Position numbers and translations under genes: made by a program
The notes under the pieces: generated by a model
The model's input: only the letters and a program-made list of their open reading frames with translations
What the model was told of the DNA's origin: nothing
Database searches by the model: none
Shown here: piece after piece, positions 1-12,967 of the stretch
Position numbering within the stretch: position 1 is the first letter of the stretch
Layout: every line of letters begins with the position of its first letter
DNA from: Pogonophryne albipinna
Taxonomy: Eukaryota > Chordata > Actinopteri > Perciformes > Artedidraconidae
Assembly (NCBI GenBank): GCA_028583405.1
Contig: CM053258.1
Coordinates: 2,939,928 to 3,003,927 of the forward strand
Reading direction: 5' to 3'
DNA: 64,000 bases

Positions 1-2002
1 GTACATGATCTTTAGTTTGCTAGTTATTACGAAGATTACTTCAGGAAATTGTGTCCATAGAACGTTTTCATTGTTACCAAGGTGGTTGCTAGGGACGCTG
101 CTATCGATATTATTTCTGTTATGTTGTGTAACTGTTTAATGGTTTTATCTTTATTGCTACCCCCTTCCCCCTCAATGTATAGTGTTGGTCCACAGCGCAA
201 ACATATTAGTTTAACAAAATCCGCATCTAAAGATAGCCTACGTTATTTTCCCCTGTGCAATTCCAGTCTCACATCTCACAGCACATCGTCATTAACAAAT
301 ACCGGAAACAGACCGAAAACATTTTTCAAAAATAAAATAATACTTTATTCCGTGTGTGCTTGCTTTTCTCTTTGGAAGTCATCACATAACGGCATTGTAA
401 TACACGGTTCGGCTGCATTAAATATTACATATCTGCCGTAGTTCTGTATTTATAGAGCCCTGATGAGAAGACTTCTAGACAAACATGAGGAACAGAAAAC
501 GTGACGTGGATCATAAATATATCAGCCATTAAACAACATCTTACATTTATTTTCACACAATACGTCTCCTTGCAGTATCAACACTAATTCGGCTGACTTT
601 TATATTTGATCCAATTGGTAGATAGGCTGTATTTACACCATAAAGGTGCACAGCTGATATAAAGGGACACCTAGTGGTTAAAGCATGTTATTGAATTTCA
701 TTATTTTTATTATTAGATATTAATAGGATCCCTATAAAGTATATTCATTACTCGTTATTCTCTGCTAATAGTTAATTAAAGACTGTATATAATGACTATT
801 TTGCACATCCCTTTCAAGATTTCAAGATTTTCTAAGGTTTATTGACATATCATATAGGCCTACACAACTATGGTGTAGTTATGCATTGAATGAAAAACTT
901 GGGTCGAAGGTTCCTCAATAGCGCATTACAAGACATCTATCAATATGTGTGCATACCTCCAGCAATGTTAACTATGTTGAAGCACTTATTTTAACTGATA
1001 TTATACATAATGTATTATACTCTTATAAGATGTATGTAGATATTTCATCTCCGGCCTTGTCAGGTATTGAACAATCAATAAATAAAGAACACAGAATTGT
1101 TAAATATAAAACACAGAATTTGTGTGATTATACTAAATGATTAACAAATAAACACCACTGCATATTTACAACTGTTACACATGCTGATGTAACGCAAATG
1201 TTCCAACTTGGGATCAATAAAGTATATCTTATCTTAAGCTGATCGATGGCTACTGCCATATTTGCAAAATGTGCCTCTGAACCTTGACAAGTGCATGTTT
1301 CAGGCTTATCAATTAATGTAATGTAATGTTATCAATTAACAACAGGGGTCACAAACATAAGACCAGCTGTTAAATAAAGCTCTTCTGACCTTAGCTGGCA
1401 TGTGGGTATATATTAATGCTGCCCATTATGGGCACAAGCAATTTTCACCCATTTATTAATTATATGTTTTAAATGTGAGTGTTTCCTATCCCCTAAACCT
1501 CCAGGGATGTACACAGTTTAATACTGGCAACTTCTTATTATGGGAAATACGAAAACGTCTTTTAAAACTACAACTCCCAGTAGAGACGTGCCATAGATAG
1601 AGAACATGTTGCGAAACACAATAGCCAGCATGTGTAGTTCTGGGGACGGGGTGGGGGAGGGGGGGACGCGGTGGACCCGTTCAAATCCAGTTTTGGACAG
1701 TCTGCCGTGGTTCCATGATCCCATTTCAAGTGCTGTTCGAGGCTCGGTGTAACCCTCGGAGCACACTCTCCAATCACAGAGCTTGAGGACTATCACGGGG
1801 TTTGTCAAACAGAGCTCATGGTGTAGTCCTAAACGATAGCTGGGGATTCTGGGTAGTGTAGTGTCTTCTGCTATCCTTTACTCCGAAAAAACATTTGTTT
1901 CTCCGAATCGAAGGGGAAAAATACAAAAGCATTGCACACAATTTAAACCAATCAATGTTGTGTAATTAACAAGGATAATCTGGTGTTTTTTAGTCGATGA
2001 GT
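1..2002. other. Intergenic, no gene recognised
   Basis: AT-rich sequence without a convincing coding region; the short open frames show no domain or splice context. Around 1190-1240 a stretch resembling 'gggatcaataaagtatatctt' looks like the 3' tail of a fish LINE. A GC-richer patch at 1560-1860 contains 'caactcccag' and 'ggattctgggtagt' motifs often seen near fish promoters or repeats, but no transcript can be proposed. Confidence 0.5.
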
Positions 2003-2010
2003 AGTGCAGA

Positions 2011-3233
2011 CAGGGGCGGACTGGGACTAAAATTCAGCCCTGGAAACTGACCCAGTCCGGCCACATGAAATGTCAAATGTTAGAAATCCGCTGTTTATTA
2101 TTTAAAGTTTTACGTCCGATTCGCTCCTTTTTTCCTCTCTGTACACAGCTCCAGTTTGATCATTGGCCTGTCATCAGATTTCATTTGTAGTTGCTGCTGT
2201 AGCGGAAGTTTAGTAAAATTATTTTTGATGAAATACTCCAAATCTCCACCCTCCATAATTGCACTTGCTTCAGTTGCTTGCTACTTTTTAAGGGCAGTGA
2301 TGACAGTTACAGTACGAACTGAAGTTGATGCGATTTGATTGGATTGTGAGGCATGACGTGAGGCTCATCTGATTGGTCAATCCCTCAATTTTTTTTCACC
2401 AAGGGAAGCCATTTTCGGCTGGCCTCCTCTCGCAACAGAGTGCAATCTACTGTTTCACCATAACATCTAGAGGGGTGCTGTTTCACTCTTTGTAAAATAC
2501 TCAATGAGAATGGGGGAGAGACGGGCCGGCAGAATAATTACCGAAACTAAACAAAGTGTTTTTATTTATTTATTAAAATTATAACTACAATCCAAAAAAA
2601 CAGGGGAATTCTGGCTTCCCTTGGCCTCCAGGAGAAAGCGCCACTGAGTTCAGGGGATAATTCTCACCCACCTCTTGCTCTTGCCCTGCACTTGTATACG
2701 TGCCAGTTGAGCTGGTTCTTCCAGCAGCTCAACTCTGCCCCTCATCATGAACGCTGGAGGCTGGCTGTATATCTGAACTCGCGCCCTCATCATTCGCTTC
2801 ATCATTTTGCACTTGTTTTAAGCTGCAGATAGTGCTTAGAGCAGCGCTGCTGCCAAAAAGGTCAGTCAATTTGCGACATTTATATGCTTCACCTGCGAGT
2901 GACTTCACCTTTTTTTGTCTTGCCTTCTCGGCCCACCTTTTTCTTTTCGTTTTCTTTGATTTTTATCCATGTTTTTTCATTCTCCCTGTCTGCCGCGGCG
3001 TCTAATCCCTTCTCTTCGTGTGGCCGGTCTTTATTCTTCTTCGTGTGTGATTATTTGACAGATAAGAACCACACAACTGCATTAGCGGCCGCTGTCGCCC
3101 TCTGTCGGCCGTCAGCGCAATTTAAATTATGACGTTAAACCTTTTTTTTTTTTAAAGTGCCGGCCGTCAACGGCCCTTGACGACCGGCCGTTCTGTGGTT
3201 CTCCAGATTCTACAGATGGCCAGTCCGCCCCTG
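2011..3233. mobile_element. Non-autonomous hAT element, 8-bp TSD
   Basis: The ends are inverted repeats: caggggcggactgg at the left and ccagtccgcccctg at the right. The element is flanked by an exact 8-bp direct repeat AGTGCAGA (2003-2010 and 3234-3241), the target-site length expected of hAT transposons. The 1.2-kb interior has no intact transposase frame, so it needs enzyme supplied from elsewhere. Seen directly: ends and duplication. Inferred: hAT superfamily. Confidence 0.88.
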
Positions 3234-3285
3234 AGTGCAGATATCACTGTAAAATCAATCGACAATAAGTAAGGGGAATACTTAC

Positions 3286-3540
3286 TTCCGGGTGTACAAT
3301 TCTCCATTATCCAATGAGAATGGACGCTCACATTGCCTTTAAGGGCAGCCGACACAAACGAATGCCGTGCTTCATGAGCGTCAAATCCCGCCGCAGATGG
3401 GAATACATTGCAATCAGTTGAAAGCTATTTGCGTCCCTTTATGAAGCTGAAGGAGCCTAGGAGCGTCACAACTGCACGCCACGGACACTGACCAAACGTC
3501 GCTCCTGGACGATTATGGAGTGAGAGTGTGTTGGTTTGGA
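3286..3540 (+). repeat. 255-bp dispersed repeat, inverted copy at 32.6 kb
   Basis: From 'cgggtgtacaattctcc' to 'ggagtgagagtgtgttgg' this matches, as reverse complement and with few differences, 32634-32880. It starts about 45 bp right of the hAT element at 2011-3233. The partner copy lies inside another hAT element. The origin of the sequence is not recognised. Confidence 0.75.
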
Positions 3541-3688
3541 TGAAGAGGTAAGTCTTTGGAGGCTTTAAGTGGAGAATGGACAAGGGAGGGACAAACTACT
3601 TAACTCTTTGTAAGATCTGCAGAATAATTAGTTGTTACATAATGTTTGTGTGTTGTTTGTAAGTTTGTGTGTGTGGTTATGTTTGAAC

Positions 3689-4752
3689 TAATGCTGTCAA
3701 AATTATCGCGGTAAAGGCGGTAATTGATTTTTTTAATTAATTGCGTTAAAATATTTAACGCATGTGCTGCAGAATGGCCCGCCCCATACATCCCACCAGT
3801 GGCAGCGCCAGGGTATGGCTGGGGTAGGCTACACCCATACCAAGAAATGGCTTAGCCCCACCATGAAAAATTATGTTAAAGTAAGCAAAATAAAGTCCGC
3901 CAACTCGCGCCGAGAATTGCACAGACAGCAGTTAGTAAGATTGATTTCAGTAGCCACTTGTCTGGAAATACCGAAGACCAGAAACGGTTTTTGAAAACTT
4001 TTGTCACGTAGTGATCGTCTTCTCAATGGAACATCTTTGATAATGTTTTCTGGCCAATCAGAATCAAGATAACGGCGTGGTGTTGTTGCAGGATGTCCCG
4101 ACGGAGAATACTTTTGCTGTAGTACAGGTAACACATTACTGGTACGCAGGTTATGTGCGTAATCTGAAACTTGTGTCACAAAGCGCATTTGCGTACCAAC
4201 GTACTTGTGAAGCTTTTCCAGAAGGCGATTAGATCACCGGACGACAGAGTCGGTCTCCGTGTGCACAGACAGGGCTGCTGTTAACGTCGGTCTGTACAAC
4301 GGGATTGTGCCAAAACCAACCGGCTGCGGAGGGAGACTCTCCCCCCTTCACTGGAGAACTGCGCTAAAACAGCTGATCACAACGTTCACACTCTGTGGTC
4401 ACGAAGTACTCCACTAGGCCCCCCCCCCCCTGTCGACTTTCCTGAAGTACTCCCCCGTTGATAGAAATCAATACGTAATGAAATAAGACCCCACGGTTTG
4501 ATGATTGATAGGTGTGTGGGTTGTCTTTCATTTTGACACACAGTCAAATAATATATAATATAATAAACATAGATACTGTATGTTAAATGGATATATCCGC
4601 CTTCTTTCATTTATCTTTCCATTCCCACAACAATATAGGCTACATAAAGAAATGGCATATTTTGGACATAGTTCGAATGGTGATTAATCTGATTAATTCA
4701 TTTTTAAGCTGTGATTAATCTGATTAAAATGTTTAATCGTTTGACAGCCCTA
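3689..4752. mobile_element. Non-autonomous hAT element, 8-bp TSD
   Basis: The right end reads tttgacagcccta and the left end taatgctgtcaaa, a slightly decayed inverted copy. Both ends continue into 'gattaatc'-type AT-rich sequence typical of a common fish hAT family. The flanks carry the exact 8-bp duplication GTTTGAAC (3681-3688 and 4753-4760). The interior (1.06 kb) includes a poly-C run near 4420 and no intact transposase. Confidence 0.88.
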
Positions 4753-4760
4753 GTTTGAAC

Positions 4761-5640
4761 ATTAACGATGATAATCTCCTTGTGGTCAAAAGGATGCCAT
4801 TTCATGTTTAACATCATATTATTCTTTTAACAACCGGGTTCACATAAAATGAACATGATAAAATGTGCTCAATGCCCTCTCAGTCCTGGCCAACTTGACT
4901 CCAAGCCTTTTTAGGTTTTTTAACTTGTAAAAAATATGGACCTAAAAAATGTTGAGGAAACATATCCCTCCTGTGCGATCATCAATAGAAGAGAGGCAAA
5001 TATTTATAGCTTGCAATAAAGCCTTCAAATTGTTTCTCTTGGAGCTTTTCGGGCTCTGTTCAAACTTTGCCTTAAATGGAATTTAGGAATACAAAAAAGT
5101 AGAAAACCATTAACAGCTAATCAGCTTCTTTCAGATCATGGTGTCCAATATATATGTTGTCTAATTTTACCTTTATCCATTTTCCCTATTGCCTAAGTTA
5201 ATATGTAGTTTAAAGTACTTTGAAAGGAACAACTTGAACCAACTTTCTTACTTTTTAGCTTAAACATAAGCAAATGTTGTTCTGGGCAGGTGCTGAAAGA
5301 ACCGATGCAATCAACTTTCACTCTCAAAGTCAGAAACATTAGCAAGGTCATGAACTGTGAACGAGATTTAAAAGCCACATATTCAGGGTTACACAATTAG
5401 CTTTCTGCCATTTGTATATAGTGACAGGGCAATTGTAAAAAAAATGGTCTATGCCATTGTAGGTTAGATTACTGTAATAACAAACTGAGATACTGCAAGT
5501 TTTAGGTCACCCTGTCGCTTGAAACCAAATCTGCACTGCTCACAATGCAGATATGATTTAAATACAATTCTGATCCATTGGGGCGATAGTTATTGTATTG
5601 CAATATATAGAGCCACACCATTCCACCAAAATCACAATTT
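4761..5640. other. Intergenic, no feature recognised
   Basis: AT-rich sequence with only short open frames and no splice-site or domain support. I see nothing that can be called here. Confidence 0.4.
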
Positions 5641-5890
5641 AATGAATGTAATTATGTATTGTGTAAACAAACATGCTGAACTCCCATGTTTATCTGCTCA
5701 TCATCAGAGGGTAGCACCTCCAGAGCTCTGCTGCTGCTGTTTCCCACATTCTCACAGAAACACTTCCCCATCAGTCTCAGAAAATACACTGAGCTGCATT
5801 GAGTAACCAACTCATTCTCAAACCACCATTTCCCCCATCTATGACGCATTGGCTTCAAATTCTGGTGGGCAGGGGGTTTGATTAATGTTT
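5640..5890 (+). repeat. Dispersed repeat fragment (copy at 9.1 kb)
   Basis: The segment around 'tctgctcatcatcagaggg' through 'gctctgctgctgctg', 'cacttccccatcag' and 'ctggtgggc' is repeated with modest divergence at about 9130-9375. Short open frames inside both copies follow from the shared sequence and are not evidence for a gene. It resembles part of a dispersed fish repeat, but the family is not identified. Confidence 0.6.
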
Positions 5891-6189
5891 CCATTTATAA
5901 TCTGTGTCAACATCGCCATTTGCCTTATATAATCTGTAAATAAAAGTGCCTAATACTCACTCATGCAGTGTGGAAGGTTATTTCTTTATTGCATTAGATA
6001 TGATTTCTTAAATTCTGCAAAAATGAATTATTCAGGATGCAGAATTTAACACAGCTCTTTGTTGATGTTACTGTTGTTACTGTCCAACACCAAACCGGAC
6101 TTTAGTTATTTCTGTGTAACAGAATCCAGAGAAGTTTCTTGTTTACATTTCCACACATTCCCAGTTTGCTTCAAATCAGGTTAAAGATA

Positions 6190-7560
6190 GAGAATATTTC
6201 AATGGTACTACTTCAACTTCCATCTACGTAACATTGCAAAAATCAGGCATATCTTGCCTCAAAACGATGCAGAGAAACTAGTCCATGCATTTGTTACTTC
6301 AAGGCTGGATTATTGTAACTCTTTATTATCAGGGTGTACCAAGAAGTCAGTCAAGTCGCTTCAGCTGATTCAAAATGCTGCAGCTCGTGTACTAACCAGA
6401 GTTAGGAAAAGGGACCACATTACTCCTGTTCTGGCTGCCTTACACTGGCTCCCTATAGAACACAGGATAGAATTTAAAATTCTTCTTCTCGCCTACAAAG
6501 CCCTTAATGGGCATGCGCCATCTTACCTTAAAGAACTCATTATACCCTACTGTCCTACTAGGGCATTGCGTTCCAAGAATGCAGGGTTGTTGGTTGTTCC
6601 TAGAGTCTCTAAAAGTACAATGGGAGCCAGAGCCTTTTCTTATCAAGCTCCACATTTGTGGAATCAGCTTCCAGTTTGTGTTCGGGCGGCAGACTCCCTA
6701 TCCGTTTTTAAGAGTGCGCTTAAGACCTTCCTTTTTGATAAAGCTTATAGTTAGGGCTGATTAGATTCAGCCCCTAGTTTTGCTGATATAGGCTTAGTTT
6801 GTCGGGGGACATCTTACTTCTTCCTTCTCTCTGTCTATACCTGTGTACTCTCATGTTCCGATTAACCCAGCTTCCCCACATTTCTTTCTTTTTGGTGTCT
6901 ATATACGCTGGGATCCGGAGTCATGGATGATCCTGCGGTCCTGTGTCCTGCATCGCGAGCCCTGGATCTTGAGTCATGGCTGTGGTCCTGGATCATAGGT
7001 CCTGGATGGATATCCTCGTGGATTCATCTTCCTATTATACACACATGCATTTCCAAACATTTGGACTACCTATGTTGTAAATGTATTATCTTTTCAATTT
7101 ACACGGCATCTATTGCACGTCTGTCCGTCCTGGGAGAGGGATCCCTCCTCTGTTGCTCTCCCTGAGGTTTCTCCCATGTTCCCTTTAAACTGTGGGTTTT
7201 CTCTGGAAGTTTTTCCTTGTATGATGTGAGGGTCTAAGGACAGAGGGTCTAAGGACAGAGGGTCTGAGGACAGAGGGTCTGAGGACAGAGGGTCTGAGGA
7301 CAGAGGGTCTAAGGACAGAGGGTCTAAGGACAGAGGGTCTAAGGACAGAGGGTCTAAGGACAGAGGGTCTGAGGACAGAGGGTCTAAGGACAGAGGGTCT
7401 ACGGACAGAGGGTCTAAGGACAGAGGGTCTAAGGACAGAGGGTCTAAGGACAGAGGGTGTTGTATTGTCATACTGATATTCTGTACAAACTGTGAAGTCC
7501 ACTGAGACAAATGTAACATTTGTGATATTGGGCTATATAAATAAACATTGATTGATTGAT
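6190..7560 (+). mobile_element. L2/CR1-like LINE 3' end with ORF2 C-terminus
   Basis: A frame ending at the stop at 6752-6754 encodes the C-terminal part of a non-LTR retrotransposon ORF2. Recognisable blocks are 'FVTSRLDYCNSLLSG', 'QNAAARVLTR', 'HWLPIEHRIEFKILLL' and 'LWNQLP'. The frame can be followed upstream to about 6200 without an ATG, so this is a 5'-truncated copy. The 3' untranslated part continues through 'ccctgaggtttctcccatgtt' and ends at about 7560 in an ATTG tail ('aaacattgattgattgatt'). It contains the 15-bp minisatellite listed separately. Confidence 0.85.
7231..7455 (+). repeat. 15-bp minisatellite, 15 units
   Basis: Fifteen consecutive copies of ggtctaaggacagag with occasional a/g and a/c changes, expanded inside the 3' untranslated region of the LINE. 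A LINE tail of similar type at about 25.99 kb keeps only one related unit (ctctaaggatagaggg). The 15-bp period keeps several frames open, which explains the 'DPLSL' and 'RPSVL' peptide repeats. Confidence 0.95.
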
Positions 7561-7599
7561 TCAATGGTACCAAAAGGATGCATGGACAAAGGATGTGGA

Positions 7600-7830
7600 G
7601 TTCCCCAAAGGTCGTTTCGTGAAACTCTTGTTTTCAAACTGTACATGTACTTTGTATATAGACTCTTATTGCACTATTTTTCTTTTTGTATTTACTTGCA
7701 CTATTTTTTCATTTTTTCAGTTTTATTGTGTTGCACTGTTGGAAGAGGCTGTGACCTAATATTTTCGTCGTCATGACTACACTGTAGCTATGTACGTATG
7801 ACTAATAAAAGCCTTGAACCTTGAACATGC
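7600..7830 (+). mobile_element. LINE 3' tail fragment
   Basis: Sequence from 'actcttattgcac' repeats to 'actaataaaagccttgaaccttgaac' resembles the 3' end of a fish non-LTR retrotransposon, with a terminal short repeat 'ttgaacc'. No coding part is preserved. Confidence 0.5.
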
Positions 7831-8099
7831 TCCCAAGAGCTCAGTTTTGTAATGTCTCACTTTCATTATTCAGTTGTCCTAAATTCTTCCTTTTTTTAAG
7901 TAAACAAGTTATAAACATGGTAAGGTCATGAACTTTGACCTTCATTTAAAAACAGCAGTATGTGCTTAGTAACAAAATAAGCTTAAAGCCTTTGTAATGT
8001 TTCTGTTCCTTATTTAATGTAAAGTGTCTTTGAGCATTCAGGAACATTCTCAAGTACATTTGAAAAGGTTGCTAAAAAAATATTTAAGTATTATAAAGT

Positions 8100-8370
8100 A
8101 AATTTGAGCTGTGCCTGTGGCTATGTATGCATATGTTATTATGTACACTTATTTGTATTTACTTTTGTTTGGCCTTAGGATGGCGATAATTGGATGACCA
8201 TTTTAGTTTTCACTTCATTTTACTGTAAATTGCATGCAATTATGAGCTGTTTTGTTTTAATTTTGTTGTATGTATGTTTATGTATGTTTTGAGTGTGTGA
8301 GGACCCCAGGAAGAATAGCCAATGCTCATGCTAGTGCTAATGGGGATCCTAATAAAGACAAAGACAAAGG
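8100..8370 (+). mobile_element. LINE 3' tail fragment
   Basis: The block 'gaccccaggaagaatagc...ctaatggggatcctaataaagacaaagacaaag' looks like the 3' end of a fish LINE, ending in a short 'acaaag' tail. It is 5'-truncated and non-coding. The left limit is uncertain. Confidence 0.55.
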
Positions 8371-8819
8371 AAAAGCGCTATAAAAATCCAATTTATTATT
8401 ATTAAAGCCAAATTACTTGTCTACAACATACCACTACACCCAAGCTCATACAGTACAAGCTTTGCAAAATCTCCCACTATTATTATTCAAATGTCCCAAA
8501 TCGTCATTGGGCCCAAAATCCTTTTTCTACGTGACTTACATTGGGAAAGAGACGTCTGTATATCTGCATACCTTTAATAAAAAAAACTAAAGCAATTAAC
8601 CAGTACGAACTCATTTATAGCCTTTCTTTAAATCGGGGTCTAAAAGTTGTAAAATGTGCTAAAAGCTGAATCCAGAGTTATTAAATCTCTTCATTCATTT
8701 GACTGAGACGAGATTGGCTTTGAAGCTGCAGATTGGAGGCGGGGCTTAAATGAAACGCATGTGCGCACTCTCTATTGGCCCAGATATGGGTACTTTTGCT
8801 CTCGAGAGGCAGGCCAATT

Positions 8820-9400
8820 TGGCTTCATGTGTCCCTGACTAACTCTCATAACATGAACAAGGTCCCGCCTCCAACTCTGTATCCAGTTGTCTTTATACAC
8901 CCATGGAGCCTAGTTACAAAAATAGCATACTGACATGTAAGCATTTCTGTTAGAGAGACAATATTAAAACTGTCCATACCGTTATCTTGAGATCTGACAA
9001 TAATAGAAAACAGACGTTCAGAGTTTAAAGGAGTGAACTTCTGTTTAGTTTTTTCGCTCCCCCTCTGCACTGCCCACAAAGCCATCTAAGGATATTGTTA
9101 TTATTCTGACCAATTGTGTTCTTACAGGGTGTGAACAAACATGGTGACTGTGATGCTTGTCTGCTCATCATCAGAGGGTAACACCTCCAGAGCTCTGCTG
9201 CTGCTGTTACCCACATTCTCACAGAAACACTTCCCCATCAGTTCTCAGAAAATAACACTGAGCCACTTTGAGGAAGCGACTGATTCTCAAGCCACTCAAA
9301 TATTAGTAATTCTCCGCACTATGACCATATTGCACCATGGGCATCAAGAGCTGGTGGGCGGGGAGTTTGAGTCACGTGAGCATCAATGTGCTCCATCACC
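8820..9400 (+). repeat. Dispersed repeat, longer copy
   Basis: The right part (about 9130-9375) is a diverged copy of 5640-5890. The left part ('caaggtcccgcctccaactctgtatcc', 'tttagttttttcgctccccctctgcactgcccac') resembles a dispersed fish repeat. The family is not identified and no protein is proposed. Confidence 0.5.
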
Positions 9401-10100
9401 GTCACTTCTTTTTAATGCAATGCTGTATTTTAGCACCATATTTGCGCACATTTTTTTGCAACTAAACTTCCTCAAAAGAAAAGTCCTCTTGTATTTTTAG
9501 GACATCATGAATTACGAATGACATGCAGAAAAACATTGATTTAATGATACTAAAACCTATTTTCTTCTTATCAGGATATATCAGTGTGTCTGAAGGTTTC
9601 ATACAGCAAAGTTAGTCAGAAGGCAAGTTGTACAAATGTTAATATTTTCTGTGCATTTTGTATTCACTTTGCTCCTTGTGGAATTTCCCATTGCATTGAG
9701 AATTACTTCTTAATTTGCAAATACTATCCTCAGAAAGTGAGGATATGTGGAATAGCATTTCAAAAGCACTGTGTGAATACAGGTTGTGATTATAGACGGA
9801 AAGTACGAGACTCTGAAACCCCACGGTACACAGGAAATGTCATGTGGTTTTGGTGGGTGAGTAAAGACGCTCACAAACACTCAGGTCTCAGATGATACTA
9901 TAAATATTCCTTCTGTGGGATTATTAACATTTTGACCCTAGAGCTAATGTTGTTAAATGTGTCTTTTATATCCACTCTGAACCACATCTGTTGTTTGAGC
10001 GGTTCAGATATCTACTTTCAGAGAGATACAAAGCTGATCTGTCTTTTACCAATTCAACCACTAAAAGAGTGATTTAAAAAAAGGATTCAAGTCACAAAAA

Positions 10101-10130
10101 GGAAGTGACACTTTACTTAAAACAGGAAGT
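10101..10130 (+). promoter_or_regulatory. Paired GGAAGT (ETS/PU.1-like) sites
   Basis: GGAAGT occurs at 10101-10106 and 10125-10130, about 85-115 bp upstream of the ATG of the first Ig receptor gene. The paralogous gene has the same pair (17328-17333 and 17346-17351) at similar spacing. Such motifs are bound by ETS factors, including PU.1 in leukocytes. A role here is inferred from position and sharing only. Confidence 0.4.
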
Positions 10131-10214
10131 ACATCTTTCTCTCTTCTACAGAGTCATTAGTTCAGAGACGTCAGTTGAGGGCGTGAGAGCGAGAGACAGA
10201 GACGCAGAGACACG

Positions 10215-11399
10215 ATGGTTGAATTCAGACGGATTAATACGACTTTAGTGGTGATACTGCTGCTTCAGTTTACAGGTAAGGATGAAAAACACATACATGA
10301 CCTAAAGACACTTTACTTAAAGTATTTCAATAACTAAAACTGATTTGAGTGAAGGGCCAAGTTTGCGGTTTGTTTTGAACAAAGTGTTATGGGTGGATTC
10401 TTGGATTCTTCATTTGATATTGTTAGTTGTATGTATTATCATCCTATCACATGACTATAAAGAAAAGGTTTTCAATGTTTTCTTATCTCTTATCTTCAAC
10501 AGCAGTGACTGGACAGAATCCCCCCTCCCTCACCGTCAGAGCTGGACAAAGTGTCACTTTGCCTTGTGGAAATGTGATAAAACCTCAGGACAAATGTAAC
10601 AGTACTACCTGGCTCTACAGTCGTCCAGGTGAAGCCGCAAAAGAGCTGATTATTCATGGGAAGATAAACACAAATGGGATTTCCAAAGCTAAAGCAGACA
10701 GACTGAGCGTTACAGAAGACTGTTCTCTGGTCGTAACAAATATCACACGTGAGGATGCTGGTCTTTACTCCTGCAGACAGTACTTCAGATCAGGAGGAAA
10801 ACAACAAGGTCCAGACTTTCAGGTTTTTCTGTATGTTATTAACAGTGAGTATTTACTTCTTAATGTTTCCTCTCATACTGTCAATACTCAGAAACATTAC
10901 AATAATCATGATTACAGTGATAAAGTTAATTTAACTCTTTCTCTCACATTATCTCTATTTTCAGTGACTCAAGATAAACACAATGATATGATCATCTTGT
11001 TCTGCACTGTGTTGACATATGGAGAGTGTAAACACACAGTGAAGTGGGCGTACGAGGGTAATCAGAATGACGTGGAGATAACACCAGCTGCCTGTTCATC
11101 CAGGGTGACATTTGCTTCTCATCTTGATCAAAAGTTGCTGAAGTGTAACATGACAGTTACTAAGACTGGAGAAACGCTGCTGTGTGATGCTGGACCCTTT
11201 TCCTCGTGTCAGAAAACAGGTACATTTGACTTTATTACTTTATTACGTCTCATTTGTTGTCTTCTGATATTAAGTTTGTTTGTATCCTGTTGTGTTTTGT
11301 TATTTCATTGAATCCTCACCAAAAGGAGGCAGATCAAGAGGGAGACAAGATCAAGAGGGAGAAAAGAAAGGTAAAACTCTACCGCTCTCTTTCTCTCTT

Positions 11400-11462
<63 letters not shown>

Positions 11463-12929
11463 AATATGAATATATAAAATACAGTATCTCCAAGTAGTTT
11501 ACCACAACAGAGCCGGCCAGCTAACCAATCAGAGCAGACTGGGCTCTGGTTTCAGACAGAGGGTGAAAAGAGGAGCTGCAGCACAGACAGTATGAGAAAA
11601 ATAAAGAGCTTTTTGAACATTAAAGCATGGAGACATTAGAGAAAGTAAATACAAATATGAACCTGAACATTTGCAGAAAGTGTCCTCTTTAACAACTTAA
11701 TGCTTCTTTGAAAGACATTCAAATTAAGACTCAGGGCTGATTCACTTTGCAAAGTAGGTTTTAAAACTGCAGCTGAAATATACCTAACGTTTTATTCTCC
11801 TTCCAGTTGAGTGGTGGTGGTACATCGTTGCGGCTGTGGGTTTCGCAGCGCTCTTAATAGTCATTGTGGCGGTCATCAGATGGAAGAAAGCTAAAGGTGA
11901 GAACATTCACTGATGAAATGTTACAATAAGACTTTTTGATAAACCAACATTTTTACTCTGGAAACTGAAGTTGACTCTTTTGACTTTTCAGGGGACCGAC
12001 CACGTATGGATGACAGGATCGTGAGTTTTAACCCTTTTTTGTTTTTGTTCTTCAAATTACTAAAGTGACTGTGGTTCTAAAATAAACAGTACTCACGGTG
12101 TTGCATTGACACTACCTGACCCTGCAAACATCTACAATCAAACTTAGAAATTAGCTCTCAAAGTGCAGAGCAAGTGGATATGCATTAACAACAAGGCACA
12201 CATAATAAGTATCCATTGATATGAATGTCAAACTTTAAGTGTTTTTGTGCAGGAACAAGGCCTTAACCCCGCAGTGACTCAGCCAGGTCCAGAAAACACG
12301 GTGAGATTTTCCACTACACCCATGTCAAAGTTACACCCACTACTATCTATATTTGTTCTCCTAAATGTAGCAGTAAGAGAAGCGCTGTTTGATCGTGTTT
12401 CTCTAAACGGGTTCAACTTCCCTTTGCCACAGAGAAAAACAGAAGTGCAATGATGCAGCTACACTGAAATGTGACTTTGCAACCATTATGTTGTCCTCCC
12501 TGTGTAGGCGGATCGTGAAGAGGATGTTTCCTACGCCTCCGTCAGCTACAGCAAGAACACCAGCAGCAAGAACACCAGCAGCAAAGCCCAGGTGAGATGT
12601 CTGATGGGTAACACAGGTGTTAGAAGTGAAGGAACAAACAAGCACACGTGGTGTTGTTTTTGCTTAATGCATGCAGCATGCTAATCTCATCCATAATGCT
12701 AGCAGACTGACAACAGGTGCTGTGCAGAGTGATGCATTTTGACTTGGAATACTGCCATATTGACTGCACTTCTATACGAGTGACGTAAATTCATCCATCC
12801 CCTAACTGACTGCACTAAGGTCACATGATTTAACGTCACCAACGCTTAGTTTAAGGAAGCTAATGTTTGACACACACACACACATACATACACACATACA
12901 CATACACACACACATACAACACACATACA

Positions 12930-12967
<38 letters not shown>

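Noticed and set aside
3871..4188. 105-codon minus-strand frame
   Set aside because: Inside a non-autonomous hAT element; no recognisable transposase motif.
9584..9895. 103-codon cysteine-rich frame upstream of the first receptor gene
   Set aside because: No signal peptide, Ig motif or matching exon phase; likely chance.
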